DNA from: Nipponacmea schrenckii
Taxonomy: Eukaryota; Mollusca; Gastropoda; Lottiidae
Reading direction: 5' to 3'
NCBI GenBank assembly: GCA_030562195.1
Contig: CM060202.1
Location: 6,882,001 to 6,946,000 of the forward strand
DNA: 64,000 nt
A model generated the notes under the pieces. The model did not search any database, was not told where the DNA came from, and saw only the letters and a program-made list of their open reading frames with translations. Made by a program: the position numbers and the translations under genes. Positions 13,063 through 24,945 of this stretch are shown here, in pieces. The first letter of the stretch is position 1. Each line of letters opens with the position of its first letter.

Positions 13063-16000
13063 GTAAGAAAATTTTGAAGTTATTAGGCATAGAATAGTGT
13101 TGTTATGGCAGCCATAATTTCAAACTCTTATCTTTTGTTATATACAGTAAAGAACTGTTCAAAACCCTAAAATTAATGCCAGCAAAGACCTTAAGGGCGG
13201 CATCACTCAACAATCAACAATTTTCAAGATAGGGCCTGCCTAAACAAGTCATAGTCATACTAGTGCATACTAGTTTGTGTAGTACAAAATATATAATGCA
13301 ATTTTTGTTTGAGTTATACGAAAGTTTAAATTTATACTTCCCTCAGTTTCAATTTTTGCCTGACAATTAACTGGCACATGTAGTACACGTTTAGACTTTG
13401 TCTATGTACAAGTTTTGCTGTCATAATTGATATTTATGTCAATGCTTGCATATTGTTTCAAATGTAAACCTCTTGAGAGTCAATAAAAAATGTATGATAG
13501 ATATCAAATGTCACCTACTTGACTTGATGTATTTTTCCAGCTGTCAAAGTTCTACATGCAAGAGTTTTCTAGTTTATAAAATGAGATTCAAATAAAAGAA
13601 AAAATGACACTCATGTTTTATTTCTTTCTGTTTTATTTTTGTTAGATAAACCTTCCAAACCTGCCGTGGTAAACCTGACACCAATAATTGCTTATTCATC
13701 GGCTGAATTTAATTGCTCAACCCACTCAAACACCCGTCCGGTAGATCATGGATTACCTATGAAGTATATTTGGAGGAAAAATGGCCAGATCATTCCAGAC
13801 AGCTCAAATTCTTCTCTAACTCTCATGGTTGATAGAAAAATGAAAGGAGAGCAACTTACATGTCAGGCGTATGAATACAATAACCTAAAATCCGACAGCA
13901 GTGAACCACTTATTTTGGACCCTGATTGTAAGTATATTTTTGGTCATTAAACACACTAGGAAGAATTGAAACTTTTTGGTTCATGAAAAATTTATAATTA
14001 TAATATATAATATTATATTATAATAATAATAATAAATTTTTTTTTAACATGGGTCAGAATGAGGCCCAATACACAAGGACATAATCCTGTCTCACATTCA
14101 GCCCATGAGGCAATACATTGGGACAAAAAAAAACGAAAATACTCAATACTTCAATATACAATTCGTCTAAAAAAACACAAGTACATGTGCATTAAATGGA
14201 CAGATCTATGTTTCTGCGATCAAGTACATGACCACAAAATAAATATACAATACTTCAAAGTACAATTTGTTTAAAAATACACAAGAACATGTGTATAAAA
14301 TGGAAGATCTATGTTTCTGCGACCACAAAACCACATGACCACAAAATAAATATACAATACTTCAACGACAATTTGTTTAAAAATACAAAAGTACATGTGT
14401 ATAAAATGGAAGATCTATTTCCTGGTGATCAAGTATATGACCGCAAAAGAAATATAGATAGATTCATAAGTTCTTAATACACCTTTATACCTGTCTTCAC
14501 TATATTGATTTTATTTGGCAATGTTCCCTATAAACACACCAATCTTAGCTATGTCTACTAAACTATGTTATTAACATTGTTACAGACAGTTTTTATAACA
14601 ACTTATGTTTGCTAAACATGAAATTTGTCCAGAATCCACGTATAAAACTCATTGATTTAAGCATTTAGGAATTTCAAATTCCTTTAGCATTGTTTTTGTG
14701 TTTGTTATAAATCTGGTTTAAGAATTTTGAATTAATGGATTAACATGTTTTTATGTCAAGTAATTTAGATTTAAAAAACTCTCTATTGTTAAAGTGATAT
14801 TGCCTCTTAGAATGGACTTAAAATTTTTTATCAAGAATGGTCGATATGTGTATATATTCATCAGTGAATTTACGTGGTGTCATAAAGAAACAGAATCCCT
14901 GCAAAATCTGGAAAATTCACAAAACTAAGAATGCTAAATCAATTTTTTAGGCATTTTTTCAATAATCAAATTCATTTTTATGGATTTATTGGATTATGTA
15001 AGGATTCTGTTATGTTATTCATGGCAGCATGTATATCTACTGATGAATATAATTATGCTCTTATTGACCAAGATTAAAATTTTTGAATTTTATGTTAATA
15101 CTAAGATGCTGTATCCCTTTGAATAAGATATTCTTAAAAATTTGCTGGCCTACCATCATAAATGTGCAGTCTGTAGCACTCAGGGCCTTTCCCACTCAAG
15201 CCACTGGACATTATGTCTATGTCATCAATTAACCTATACTTCTATCAGGACTGCACCCCAGGCCTTCAGGTTACCTAACAATAGATACAATAAATATAAG
15301 TAACTTCAGGTTACCTAACATAATCTCTGTACAATATATATAAGTAACTTCAGGTTACCTAACATAATCGCTATACAATAGATATAAGTAACTTCAGGCT
15401 ACCTAACAATAGATATAAGCAACTTCAGGTTACCTAACAATAGATATAAGTAACTTCAGGTTACCTAACAATAGATATAAGTTAACTTCAGGTTACCTAA
15501 CAATAGATATAAGTAACTTCAGGTTACCTAACAATAGATATAAGTAACTTCAGGTTACCTAACAATAGATATAAGTAACTTCAGGTTACCTAACAAAAAA
15601 TATAAGTAATTTCAGGTTACCTAACAAAGATATAAGTAACTTCAGGTTACCTAACAAGACTATAAGTAACTTATGTTACCTAACAGAGTATACATAGAAT
15701 TACTTTGGTTACCTAACAATAATATAAGTAATCCAGGTTTCAAATTCATACATTCATTCTTGTTAAGTGTTACATGTTCCCACTGGTTTTTAAAGAGGGT
15801 TTTCATACCATTCAATTACTGTTCCCACTTATTGTTAGTCATAGTCATTTTATAGTCTAATTACAGTGTAAACCTTTTGATTAAAAGTTAAATTTTGACC
15901 TACTTTTTAACAACAATGAATCAGCCACTTCAGACCATTCAAAATTGAAGTAGTATTAAATTAAATTTGTTAAAAAAAATGTTTTTATGATACATGTTCC

Positions 16001-19000
16001 TTCTAGCTTTTATCATATGCAAGATGTAAAATATAAAATTTAATAATCATTTCAAAAGGTTAAAAGTAAAGTGTCGTCTGAATATCATTTGCCTGCTCAA
16101 TTTTAGCTATGTTTATCCTTATTAGGGATTCTTTTGATGCCAGATTGTGGTTTAGAGGGGATTCATCTCCTAAGTATTATAGTGACTTGGCTAGGACTTG
16201 CCAGTTTATAGAGGATGCCAGTTTATAGAGGATGCTGTTTGGAGGGGTTTCACTGTATATACATAAAGTCCCTATTGTAAATATTGACAGAAACTATGGA
16301 TCCAAAAATAGATCTGATAGACATCAATGAAATATTGACATGCAATGACCATTCAGTTCCAGTGACATTATCACATCTGTATATCACATCTGGGAGGGGA
16401 TATATTTGGTAATATCTCAGCGAGTTGCTTCCAACATGTTAAGTTTTATTTACAGTTTAAGAGACATCTTTACACTTCCCAGAGGGGAAACATTGGTAAG
16501 GACTGCAGACATGGAACCTGTTTCACAAAATTTTAACAAAGATATAATCAAGATTTTAAAAAATACAGTAACCTGATTGGTTAATAAGAACTCAAATTTA
16601 GTGATTAACCAATCTGACCATTGGAACACTAAAATCATTCTAAGTTAAGTTTTCGTGAAACAGAATCTGGCACCATTGCCAAGACTAAATTGGTTCTGAG
16701 CCCTTACTCTTTGTCCTAGTTCACCCTCTCCCCCAGGAATTAATGAATATGAGCCTAAGAACATATTTCTGACAATCCTGAGGAGCCAAAGTCTTCACAT
16801 TTGGTTTTTGTAAATCTATCAATCTCTACTAATTGAAGAAGTCTTGATAGAGGACAATTTGTAGGGCTTAATTCTCATTTGCCCCCTTGGACCTCACCCT
16901 GACGACAGGGCTCCTGCAGACACATGGGATGAGAAATCAGAATGAAGTTTGTTGAATGAACTGATTATGATTAAATAAAATAGTTGGTAATATCTATGAA
17001 GTATATTGAGGGGTCAAGCTGACAGATTTCTTTATATAATTTTTACCTGCCAGCTCTTATATTAACATGCATGGCTTAATACACCTACAATTTCTATTAC
17101 TTATTGTCCCCATTTATATACAATAATATACATGGGACTTAGTCATACCACTTTCATTCTAATATAACTGACTGACATTGAGTCATAGACTTTATCTACA
17201 TCTGTATATCAATATGTATAACAAAGAGATTTTTAAATTAGATATACTGGCATAGATAATGCTTGTTATATTTTAACCATCTTTATCTGTGTCTTAAATG
17301 AGTACTAGATGCAATCTGACTAAAATTAAATAATAATTTGGTACCATTTCTTCTGCTCTGCTGCAATCTTAACAAGTTTTCCACCAGTCCCTTTCCTATG
17401 GTGTTGTTTTTACCCAATCAAAGCTAACAAGACGTACCCATTTCGTGTCAACAATGATGAATTGTGGTATAGCAAAACTAAAAGAGGCTGTTAGGTTGCT
17501 TTACTTTTGGTTTTGCTTCCCACAACTGATACTACACAATACTCTTTGAAAAATAACATCATTAGACATGCAGTAGAAAACTGGTTTAGGTTACATTGGT
17601 AAATCTCAACACACAAAAAAATGGAATCTTATTTTAACAACTTTTGATAATTTAATAATAAAAGAGATAAGGAATAGAATAAAATTTTATTGTCTATTTC
17701 TGAATTATTCTGTAATATTTCTTCTCATCTGTGACTCTATTGAATCTAAAGGACCAAAACTGTTTAATCCAGAAATTAGGCCGAATATTATGTAATGCAT
17801 GTGTAAACTCTTCAGTATTCTATATAATGACCTGTCGCATCAGGCAAGTGCCCAAGGTGCTTTGTTTCTGAATTTGCCAGGAATATGCTGAAATTAATGA
17901 AAGAAAATGGGAACATTTTCTTAAGAAATGAGTCCAATTAAAAGCTTTAGGAAATTTATCAAAACACCAATACTAGTAAAAGCTTAAAATGTTTAAGTTG
18001 TTGATTGTAAATGATTTATCAATTAATTAGAAATTACTGCATCACTTTACGATGTAGATATTCATTAATCAAATATGGATCATATATATAGAATGTTCAC
18101 CTTCAATTTTATTTCTATACCCAAATATCCTGTTACATAACAGATTTATGTTTGATTTCAGTTGAACCAGAAGAAATAAATATCATACCATCATCTGTTA
18201 TAGAAGAAAGAGTTGGTAACAATTTAACAGTGACATGTTCAGTAGATTGTAAACCAAATTGTACTATATCTTGGCACAGAGGAGAAATCCTATCAATAAA
18301 TGACAACCAAATGAAATTCACTGATTTAAAAAGATCTGATGATGGAGACTACACTTGTCATGCTGTAAACAGACATGGTTCTTCTGATGAGGGTCTGACC
18401 ATTCATGTTCATTGTAAGTTGATATCTAACAACACAATTACTGATATTTAACAAGCCTTGGGCAGTGCATTTGTGAGTCATTCTCGTGTTTTTTGAAATA
18501 TGATCATTGATGTTAAGGGATAATTTTTGTTGGGCTCAAGTTTTACGTTCAACCACAGGCATGTTTATGAAGTCAGCTGACCCATCAGGATCTCATAGTT
18601 GGTCTCTTTTTTTGCAGATGAACCAATTCTCATGTCACAGAAACTGAAAGATACCGATTTCAAGGAGCTAAAAATTAAAGAACTTTCTAATATCAATATC
18701 ACATTAGAAATAGACAGTAATCCCAGACCAGATATAACCTGGTTTAAAAGCGAGAAGAGACTACCAGACAATGAAACAACCATGGTATTTTCAGGACCAA
18801 GGAAAATCAAGGAGACCAATATCAATAGATATATCTATAATAGTGTCTTGAAGATAATACAAGCTCAGTGTACAGACATGGCTAACTACAGTGCTACAAT
18901 ATCAAACAAATACGGAGAAATCTCTTCTTCAACTTTTCATCTTAAAGTAGCATGTAAGTATTCGAAACAGTATACTATACCTTAGGATAACCAAAAACAG

Positions 19001-22000
19001 ATATTTTTATACTTGGCCAATGTATGTCTTTTAACATACATGTTATATACTTACTTAAATATACTTACTTAAATATACTTATATGTAAATATACTTATAA
19101 TGAATATACTTACATGTAAATATATCTATACATACATGTATGTAAATATACTTATATGTAAATATACTAACATATAAATATAATTACATGTAAATATACT
19201 TATACATATGTAAATATACTTATACGAAAATAAATATACTTATATGTAAATATACTTACATGTAAAAATACTTATACATATGTAAATATATTTATATGTA
19301 AATATACTTACACGTAAATATACTTATACATATGTAAATATACTTACATGTAAATATACTTGTATGTAAATATACTAATACATATACCTTAGTCATGAAG
19401 CCTGACCATATCATATATAGAATGAATGATATATAATATTTCTTTATAATTTGTTTATTATAGGTAAACCTAGAATCGACAGTGAACAATATTTCAAGAC
19501 TGAGTTTGCCCCAGAGTTAGGCGATACTGTAGATATTAATATGAGGGTGTTAGCATACCCTGCTCCTGTGATATCAAAAATATACCATAACAATAGTGTT
19601 ATACCTATATCAGTGTTCAATATAACAAACTATACACCCACCGACTATTTAACTGTGTTCACGATAACTAAACATGTTCAGACTTTAGATGATTTAGGAT
19701 TTTATCATGTGGAACTCTCTAATAATGAAGATAAAGTTAATATCACAGTTTATTTCAAAGACAAAGGTAGGTACTGAAGTTTACATCCCATTTTTTTTCT
19801 TATGACTTTAACTACTTCTGCAGGCCTTGTGCCAAAAGGAACTGCCTTGAGGTACAGAAATGATTTTATAATTCACAAAGATGTAATATCTGTAATGTCT
19901 TCATTATTTAAATTTTAGAACGAAGGATAAAAAAAAACAGATACAAGCACTTGATCATATCATTTCTGTTATATTCGTTGCCTTACATCCTACTTTTCTG
20001 CAACTGAAGACTGACAAAATCATGCAGTATGCAATGAGGGTAATTTTGACAGGGCAATGAATTTAGCCTACTTTTATTTTGATTACCATCTATCGATGTT
20101 GAGTAGTTGTCTCAGTTGTATTTTAAACGTGCTGTAGCAGCATTAACTTATACTGCTGATAATATTGGTAATTCTTCGCACACAGAACAAACATGATTGG
20201 ATCTTTATTTGAATATTTGATTGCAATTTTACAGGAAGTCCATCAACACCAGAAGATCTGAGTGTGTCTAAAATTAACGCCTTGTCAATTGTTTTACAAT
20301 GGACCTCAACTTTCAATGGTGGTGAGAAACAAACATTCAGTGTGTGGTATAAACATTTATATGGAAATTGGACATTTTATAATCAAACCTATCATGACCC
20401 AGGGGAGGGCTTGACTGTGACGGCAGAAATTAAAGGGTTACGTGATTTAACAGCTTATGTGTTTCGTGTTCGTGCTAAAAATAAATATGGAGCGAGTGAT
20501 TTTACCCCTTCATTACCAGTTACTACTATAGGTTGGTACCATTCATTCTTTGGAAATTTGTTTTTGGAATAGTTGTCTTAGAATGCCTGTTTCCTGAAGA
20601 TTTTTCTGCTGAAGTGTTTTTTTAATTAAAAAACATGACAAAAGATTGTTAAAAAGTCTATTATTTGTTATTTGATTCCTTATTGTTTATAGTCACATTT
20701 GTCATGTGTCCTAATGTTTTTTTATGCTTGTTTGAGTCTTGTTTATAAAGTTTCTTTTTACCTATTGGCTGTTCTTGTTCATATCTACTGCTAAACATAG
20801 TTTCATAATTGAGTTTCTTGTTCAAATTTTAAAAGTTATTTGTTTTTGCCTTGAACAGTCCTGGTTTTATATTTTACACAGCTCATTATTATCATACGGT
20901 CATTGCCTATGTGATTATTTCAGAATTAAGGGAGATTCCAGTAGAAAATGCTGGTATGAATACAGTTGATATCGGTATGTGGGTTGGTATTAGTATCGCT
21001 CTGGTAGTGCTTATTATAGCTGTCATAATAGCTATATTCTTTATTAGAAAAAAATACCAAGAGAAAAAAAAAGGTAACCTCTTTCTACTATGTCTTTGAT
21101 TTTCAATATTCAAGAGATCTGGCCTCAAGTTCTGCAGTCGTTTAATGTAACTTATTTGATCTATTTGATTTATTACTTTAATTGATGCTGAAAATGTTTA
21201 GAGTACTATATCCCTTGAATGTGAAATAGCCACTGTTGCTAAGTGTGTTTGCCACATTCACGCTTACCTGAAGGTCCCGATTGTGAATACAGCATAGGTA
21301 GATATGTGCCTCTAAAATATGTCATACAGGATAAGAAATCACAAGGTAATCCCTTCAGTGATGCTGCTGGTCAAAGGGACTGGTCCAATGGAAAAGATAA
21401 ATAAGTCGAGACCCCAGTTTACATAAGAGTTTAGGAGTGGACATGGCCAAAGACTAAACATCATTAACCATCATTGAAGTTTTTCAAGTATCCTTTCAGG
21501 TGCTTCTGGCTTCCTCTCATGTCTAGTTCTACAATTTCATTTTCTGATAAACGAAAATTCCTTGAGAATGATGAAAAGATTTCTAAAAATAAATTTTTTA
21601 TTTTCAGATAAATTTTTTAAAGATATAAGAGATGCTGCGTAAGTAAATTATTGCAGATGGTAATTTAAATTTTCATTTCATATACATCATTAAAAATATC
21701 TATTTGAATTATCTATCTATAGATTCTTGAGAAACGTTTTAAACCTATGCCAAATGTTAGAAAGTAGTAATTTCAGAAATTTAGTATGTTATATTCTAGG
21801 GATCCTATGATGCCTGGACAGCGTTTCGAGTTAACCAATAACCATGTTTATGGTGAGTAAATGTTTATGGTAAAACAAAGTCTATATTCTTGTAACGGAA
21901 CACTAATTCTAAGAAAGGCATTGAGATTTGAGAAGTAAAGCTAGCTTTAAAGCCAGCTTTATTGCTGAACAGGCTGTGTTTCCATTGAGTTTATCTGGCT

Positions 22001-23117
22001 CACAAACCACTTTAATCTTGATCAAAATGTTGCTTATTATTTGAGCTCACGATGTGCAAGCAGCCCTTAAACTAGTATTGCCAAATGAGAAAAAGCTAGA
22101 TTTTTGTGTTTCCACTGAGTTTTAAAAGCCTGCTTTAAAGCTTGCTTTCATATGGTCACCAATAAATTGCCAAACAGGAAAAGGGATTTTTTTTTCGCTT
22201 CCCAAACCATACAGTTCGGTAATTTAACTGGTGTCAAAACACAAAATCTAGCTTAAAACTGGCTTTTAGGCCCAGTGGAAATGGTGTTCGTTTATTGATG
22301 AGATCGAATTTGACAATGTTTCAGGTAAATGGGTTTCTGCCTTGATTTATTCATCATTTGCTTTTCTTTGGCTTTAGAAAAGTGTCGTAATTAATTTTAT
22401 TTTGTGTTGCAGAAGAAATTACAGAACATCGTGTATCCAAGGCAGGATCTCCTAGTACTAATAGTAATGGTACTAGTTCAACCGAAAGAAAACCTGCTCC
22501 AACTTCTGCTCCACCCAAACCCCCTAGAACATTTGAAGAACCAATACCTAAAAAACCAGAACCAATATGGAAACCAGTTGAAAAGAAACCACCTAAAGTC
22601 AATGAGGTATGCTTATCAATTACAAATTTAAATTTATTGTGTAGTGTGTCTTATTGATTGAATTCGACAGCAAACTTGTTTGGTTTTATAACTAGTAGAG
22701 AATTCAATAATCCAGTCTGTTCGTTTTTAATTAGACTTTATTTTTGATTAAGTGTCTTCAGTTAGGGTCCATCAACAAGCCTCTTAAATGTTCCTTAAGT
22801 TGTCTTTTGATGCAAACAAAAGCTGTATTCTGAGAAGCACTTGAAATTGAATATTTAGGTCAAGGGTTAAGTGGACAAAGTTCAGGAGACCCTAACTGAA
22901 GTTGCTTAATCACAAATAAAAGATATTAAAAGAAACTTATGCAATTTTTGTCTGACTGTCTGATAATCAGAACCTTATTATTGATTGTGCTCTAGAGTGT
23001 AACTAATTACAGTGATAATCAAAATAAATAAAGTCTCTCCTTTATTTTCAGAACACACTACATTTAGCAGTGGCCAGAAAATCTTTAAAACCAGTCACCA
23101 ATAAAGGCCAATTATAG
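12754..23117 (+). CDS. Gene A: IgSF receptor, 5 Ig-type domains + FN3 + TM + proline-rich tail (5' end missing)
   Basis: Eleven exons join in frame (12754-13062, 13646-13927, 18162-18413, 18618-18953, 19464-19766, 20235-20531, 20924-21073, 21608-21638, 21800-21852, 22413-22606, 23052-23117) into 756 residues plus a partial first codon, ending at TAG 23115-23117. Every junction has AG/GT borders and the phases agree throughout; all extracellular introns are phase 1, as usual for Ig and FN3 modules. Order: a V-like domain, two Ig domains with normal Cys/Trp cores, two degenerate Ig domains without the disulfide, one FN3, a TM helix and a tail of about 116 residues with a Pro-rich stretch. The protein should sit at the cell surface as an adhesion or recognition receptor. 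Signal peptide and start codon were not found. A single membrane-proximal FN3 resembles the nephrin/SNS and Echinoid plan, but no motif fixes a family. Gene B (Kirre-like) is convergent downstream. Confidence 0.85.
13646..13927 (+). CDS. Gene A exon: Ig domain 2
   Basis: Phase 1 to phase 1 exon with acceptor TTGTTAG and donor GTAAGT. Canonical core: B-strand Cys in EFNC, C-strand Trp in YIWRKNGQ, F-strand Cys in QLTC. Several Asn-X-Ser/Thr sites are present. The following intron (13928-18161) is the largest in the visible part of this gene. Confidence 0.85.
13986..14460. repeat. AT-rich tract and ~105-bp tandem repeats in gene A intron
   Basis: A TA/ATA-rich stretch (13986-14043) is followed by roughly three to four copies of a ~105-base unit containing ATAAATATACAATACTTC, AATTTGTTTAAAAATACA and AAATGGAAGATCTATGTTTC. 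Intronic, no coding role. Confidence 0.75.
14793..15120. mobile_element. TTAA MITE family B, copy in gene A intron
   Basis: TTAA precedes AGTGATATTGCCTCTTAGAA at the left; the right end reads CTAAGATGCTGTATCCCTTT followed by GA. Diverged from the perfect-ended copy at 57302, so probably older. Confidence 0.65.
15255..15735. repeat. 31-bp minisatellite in gene A intron
   Basis: About 14 copies of a unit reading CTTCAGGTTACCTAACAATA then GATATAAGTAA. Central copies are almost identical, edges decay. Confidence 0.92.
16128..16255. mobile_element. TA-flanked MITE fragment, related to 63390
   Basis: Right end reads GGAGGGGTTTCACTG followed by TA, matching the right terminus at 63653, with repeated GCCAGTTTATAGAGGATG inside. 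The left end is not clear. Confidence 0.5.
16513..16667. mobile_element. MITE family A, copy 3 in gene A intron
   Basis: About 155 bp, starts GGAACCTGTTTCACAAAATT, ends TTTTCGTGAAACAGAATC. The right end has mutated from CAGGCTCC. Confidence 0.8.
16668..18161. other. Gene A intron sequence, nothing recognised
   Basis: AT-rich intron upstream of Ig domain 3, with no repeat or exon seen on either strand. Confidence 0.5.
18162..18413 (+). CDS. Gene A exon: Ig domain 3
   Basis: Phase 1 to phase 1 exon; acceptor ATTTCAG, donor GTAAGT. The core is canonical: LTVTC, ISWHRG and the I-set signature DDGDYTCHAVN. An extra DCKPNC cysteine pair lies in the B-C region and may form a second, local disulfide. 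Confidence 0.9.
18618..18953 (+). CDS. Gene A exon: Ig domain 4, disulfide cysteines missing
   Basis: Phase 1 to phase 1 exon; acceptor TTTGCAG, donor GTAAGT. The I-set framework is plain (Trp in DITWFKS, F/G region DMANYSATISNKYGE), but the B strand is INITLEI and the F strand has Ser where Cys is expected. One cysteine, in QAQC just before the F strand, is not at a canonical site. Reading frame and splice sites are intact, so this is a degenerate but apparently functional domain, not a pseudo-exon. Confidence 0.85.
19035..19385. repeat. AT-rich tandem repeat in gene A intron
   Basis: Many imperfect copies of TATGTAAATATACTTA-like units of about 14-18 bases, immediately upstream of the exon for Ig domain 5. 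Confidence 0.85.
19464..19766 (+). CDS. Gene A exon: Ig-like domain 5, no Cys or Trp core
   Basis: Phase 1 to phase 1 exon; acceptor TTATAG, donor GTAGGT. The layout of an I-set domain remains (GDTVDINMRV, then DLGFYHVELSNN), but both disulfide cysteines and the core Trp are replaced. It lies between Ig domain 4 and the FN3 domain. Asn-X-Thr/Ser sites include NNS, NIT and NYT. Confidence 0.75.
19978..20085 (-). mobile_element. Diverged SINE family 1 fragment
   Basis: CTTACATCCTACTTTTCTGC, GCAATGAGGGTAATTTTG and TTAGCCTACTTTT match the body of the SINE at 6948 in the same orientation; both ends are missing. Confidence 0.5.
20235..20531 (+). CDS. Gene A exon: fibronectin type III domain
   Basis: Phase 1 to phase 1 exon; acceptor TTTACAG, donor GTTGGT. 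Typical FN3 pattern: Pro-rich entry STPEDLSV, B-strand Trp in LQWTSTFNGGEKQTF, E-F region IKGLRDLTAYVFRVRAKNKYG and closing SLPVTT. FN3 modules next to the membrane with a W...F-N/D-G-G...Q-x-F core are common in nephrin/SNS- and Echinoid-type receptors. Confidence 0.9.
20924..21073 (+). CDS. Gene A exon: transmembrane segment
   Basis: Phase 1 to phase 1 exon; acceptor ATTTCAG, donor GTAACC. A short juxtamembrane stretch leads into a helix of about 22 hydrophobic residues (starting MWVGISIALVVL), followed by the basic stop-transfer run RKKYQEKKK. This fixes the topology as type I, with the tail encoded by the following small exons. Confidence 0.9.
21608..21638 (+). CDS. Gene A 31-bp cytoplasmic microexon
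   Basis: Acceptor TTTTCAG and donor GTAAGT flank only 31 coding bases, translating as (D)KFFKDIRDA plus two bases. It enters in phase 1 and leaves in phase 2, so skipping it alone would shift the frame. It joins cleanly to the 53-base exon at 21800. Confidence 0.75.
21800..21852 (+). CDS. Gene A 53-bp cytoplasmic exon
   Basis: Acceptor ATTCTAG, donor GTGAGT; enters in phase 2 and leaves in phase 1. Encodes (A)DPMMPGQRFELTNNHVY. Together with the 31-bp exon it makes an 84-base, frame-neutral pair, so both could be skipped together without a frameshift. Confidence 0.75.
21937..22284. mobile_element. Dispersed repeat family C in gene A intron
   Basis: Shares AAAGCTAGCTTT, TTTATCTGGxTC, CACTTTAxTCTTGATCAAAA and GCTTTCATxTGG with 59073-59372. 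AGCTAGCTTTAAAGC-type palindromes occur throughout. Probably a non-autonomous DNA transposon; class unknown. Confidence 0.55.
22413..22606 (+). CDS. Gene A exon: proline-rich cytoplasmic region
   Basis: Acceptor GTTGCAG, donor GTATGC; phase 1 to phase 0. It encodes a Ser/Thr-rich linker and then a proline-rich segment with APPKPPR and repeated (K)KPEP / KKPP motifs, consistent with SH3-domain ligands. The pattern suggests coupling to the actin cytoskeleton, which is inference only. Confidence 0.8.
23052..23117 (+). CDS. Gene A last coding exon
   Basis: Acceptor ATTTTCAG, phase 0, 21 codons and TAG at 23115-23117. The C-terminus reads SLKPVTNKGQL, with no obvious class I PDZ ligand. The 3' UTR follows directly. 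Confidence 0.75.
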   Translation, partial: NTLHLAVARKSLKPVTNKGQL

Positions 23118-23530
23118 ATTGCTGTCATCATGAGTTCGATGTTACAGTGCCTCTTATGTGTAATTTTTAGGCCTTAAGTGCTAAATTAACATATATAAGT
23201 CTACAGGTAGTTTTGTGACCCTCTGATAAAAAGCCTATTATCAGGTTACATCAGGAGTTCCATGTCCTGCATGGATAATGTTTACTAAAGCTGCCGCCTT
23301 AATTTGTAGTGGAGCTAAATGATATGAAAAGAAAAATTGCATTAATAGCTTATATAGACCATTCTAGTGTTTCTTTATTGTATTTCTTAGAAGTTTGAAT
23401 TATTATTAATATTTGAGCTTTGATTTTAATAATAGACTTTTTCAGTTTTCATTTGTTGTGTATATTATGTGTTTGTTATTTTACTGGAAATCCAGTGCTA
23501 ATAATTGAATAAAAGAAATGAATAAGTGTG
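23118..23530 (+). other. Gene A probable 3' UTR with AATAAA
   Basis: No coding signal follows the stop. A canonical AATAAA lies at 23508-23513, about 390 bases after the TAG, in an AT-rich context. It is the first good polyadenylation signal downstream; the true end needs transcript data. Confidence 0.45.
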
Positions 23531-24384
23531 TATGAAAAAAAATAAGTTTTCTAAAATTGATATAGGGAAATGACGTAGATCTGTTGAACATGTTTTAAAA
23601 ATTATTCTTGCCTTTCCATAATTGGACAAATTGTTTCTTTCTCTTTAGTCCTTAAAAATCACAAATTTCTGTTTATATTATGAGCATAAAAGCAAATTAT
23701 AATGGTGAATTCTCTCCTTTTTATATTTAGAAAATTCAAACTCGCTTGAAAGTTGACCTTTCTTTAAACTAATATTATCTTGATAGTGTACTTACATAAT
23801 GTACTTAAATATAATTAACAAATTTGTATTGGTTATTTGTAATTATGCTTGAAGGCGTGTTGCTTTGTTGACTTGTAAATATTTTTATAATGAAATGTAT
23901 GTATATATATATATATATCTGTAGTTTCTTGTTGAGGGATAATTGTTTTTGTTTTTTTCTCTCTCAAAATCATTTTAATCTTGTACATAATTTGTTTTGC
24001 TGGCTATTTTTTTTCTTTTGTAGCACTTTTAAAAATGAAAATCTAACATCCAGAGCAAATCAATGAAGTTAACATTCTCCTTTTAAAATATTGTGCTATC
24101 TTTGTAGGAGAATTTAATAATGAACTACAGACTTGCGCAGCTATCCTGATGTCAGATTTTTTTAAAAGTTGTAGCCTACAAATTGCAGCAATTGATTTTG
24201 CAAATATTATCTCTCTAAGGTAATGTTTTATACTACGCTAAACTTTGTTAAACATCGACTATCACAATTTCTCTTTTTAATTTTTTACATTAATATTGCA
24301 TGGACCGTTTTTTATATTAGAAATCACTTTATTAATTTTTTATTTCTACGCCTATCCATATGCGTGATCTCTTTTTTCAAATTG
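23531..24384. other. Convergent intergenic region, left part
   Basis: AT-rich, with a short TA run near 23900-23920. No exon or RNA gene recognised. Confidence 0.5.
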
Positions 24385-24945
24385 TGTCCTTAAAAGACAA
24401 GTTGTATCCTTGTGGCATTACGGACGAATTGTATCATTGAGGCATTGAAAAGACAAATCGTGTCCTTGAGACATTCAAGAAACATTTTGTATCCTCAAGG
24501 CATTCAGAAACATTTTGTATTCTCAAGGCATTCAGAAACATTTTGTATCCTCAAGGCATTCAAGAAACATTTTTTATCCTCAAGGCATTCAGAAATAAAT
24601 TGTGTTGTTGAGGCATTCAGAAAAAATTGTGCATTGAGGCATTCAAAAACAAATTGTGTCCTTGAGGCATTCAAAAACAAATTGTGTCCTTGAGGCATTC
24701 AAAAAAAAAATTGTGTCCTTAAGGCATTCAAAAACAAATTGTGGGTTACCCTTTAGGCATTCAAAAACAAATTGTGTCCTTGGAAAAAAGGGCAAAAATT
24801 TTTCAAAAAAAAATTGTGTCCTTGAGGCATTCAAAAACAAATTGTGTCCTTGAGGCATTCAAAAACAAATTGTGTCCTTAAGGCATTCAAAAATAAATTG
24901 TGTCCTTGAGGCATTCAAAAACAAATTGTGTCCTTGAGGTATTTC
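24385..24945. repeat. 28-bp minisatellite between the two genes
   Basis: About 17 copies of GGCATTCAAAAACAAATTGT followed by GTCCTTGA, with length variants. It produces several overlapping open frames on both strands that are artefacts of the repeat. Confidence 0.93.

Noticed and set aside
15255..15735. Regular ~30-bp repeats that could look like a CRISPR array (also 24385-24945 and 39052-39485)
   Set aside because: Units are directly adjacent with no unique spacers, they lie in introns or intergenic DNA of a eukaryotic genome, and there are no cas genes.
24412..24858. Overlapping open frames on both strands through the 28-bp minisatellite
   Set aside because: Repeat-driven frames of low complexity with no splice or start context; both strands are open equally.
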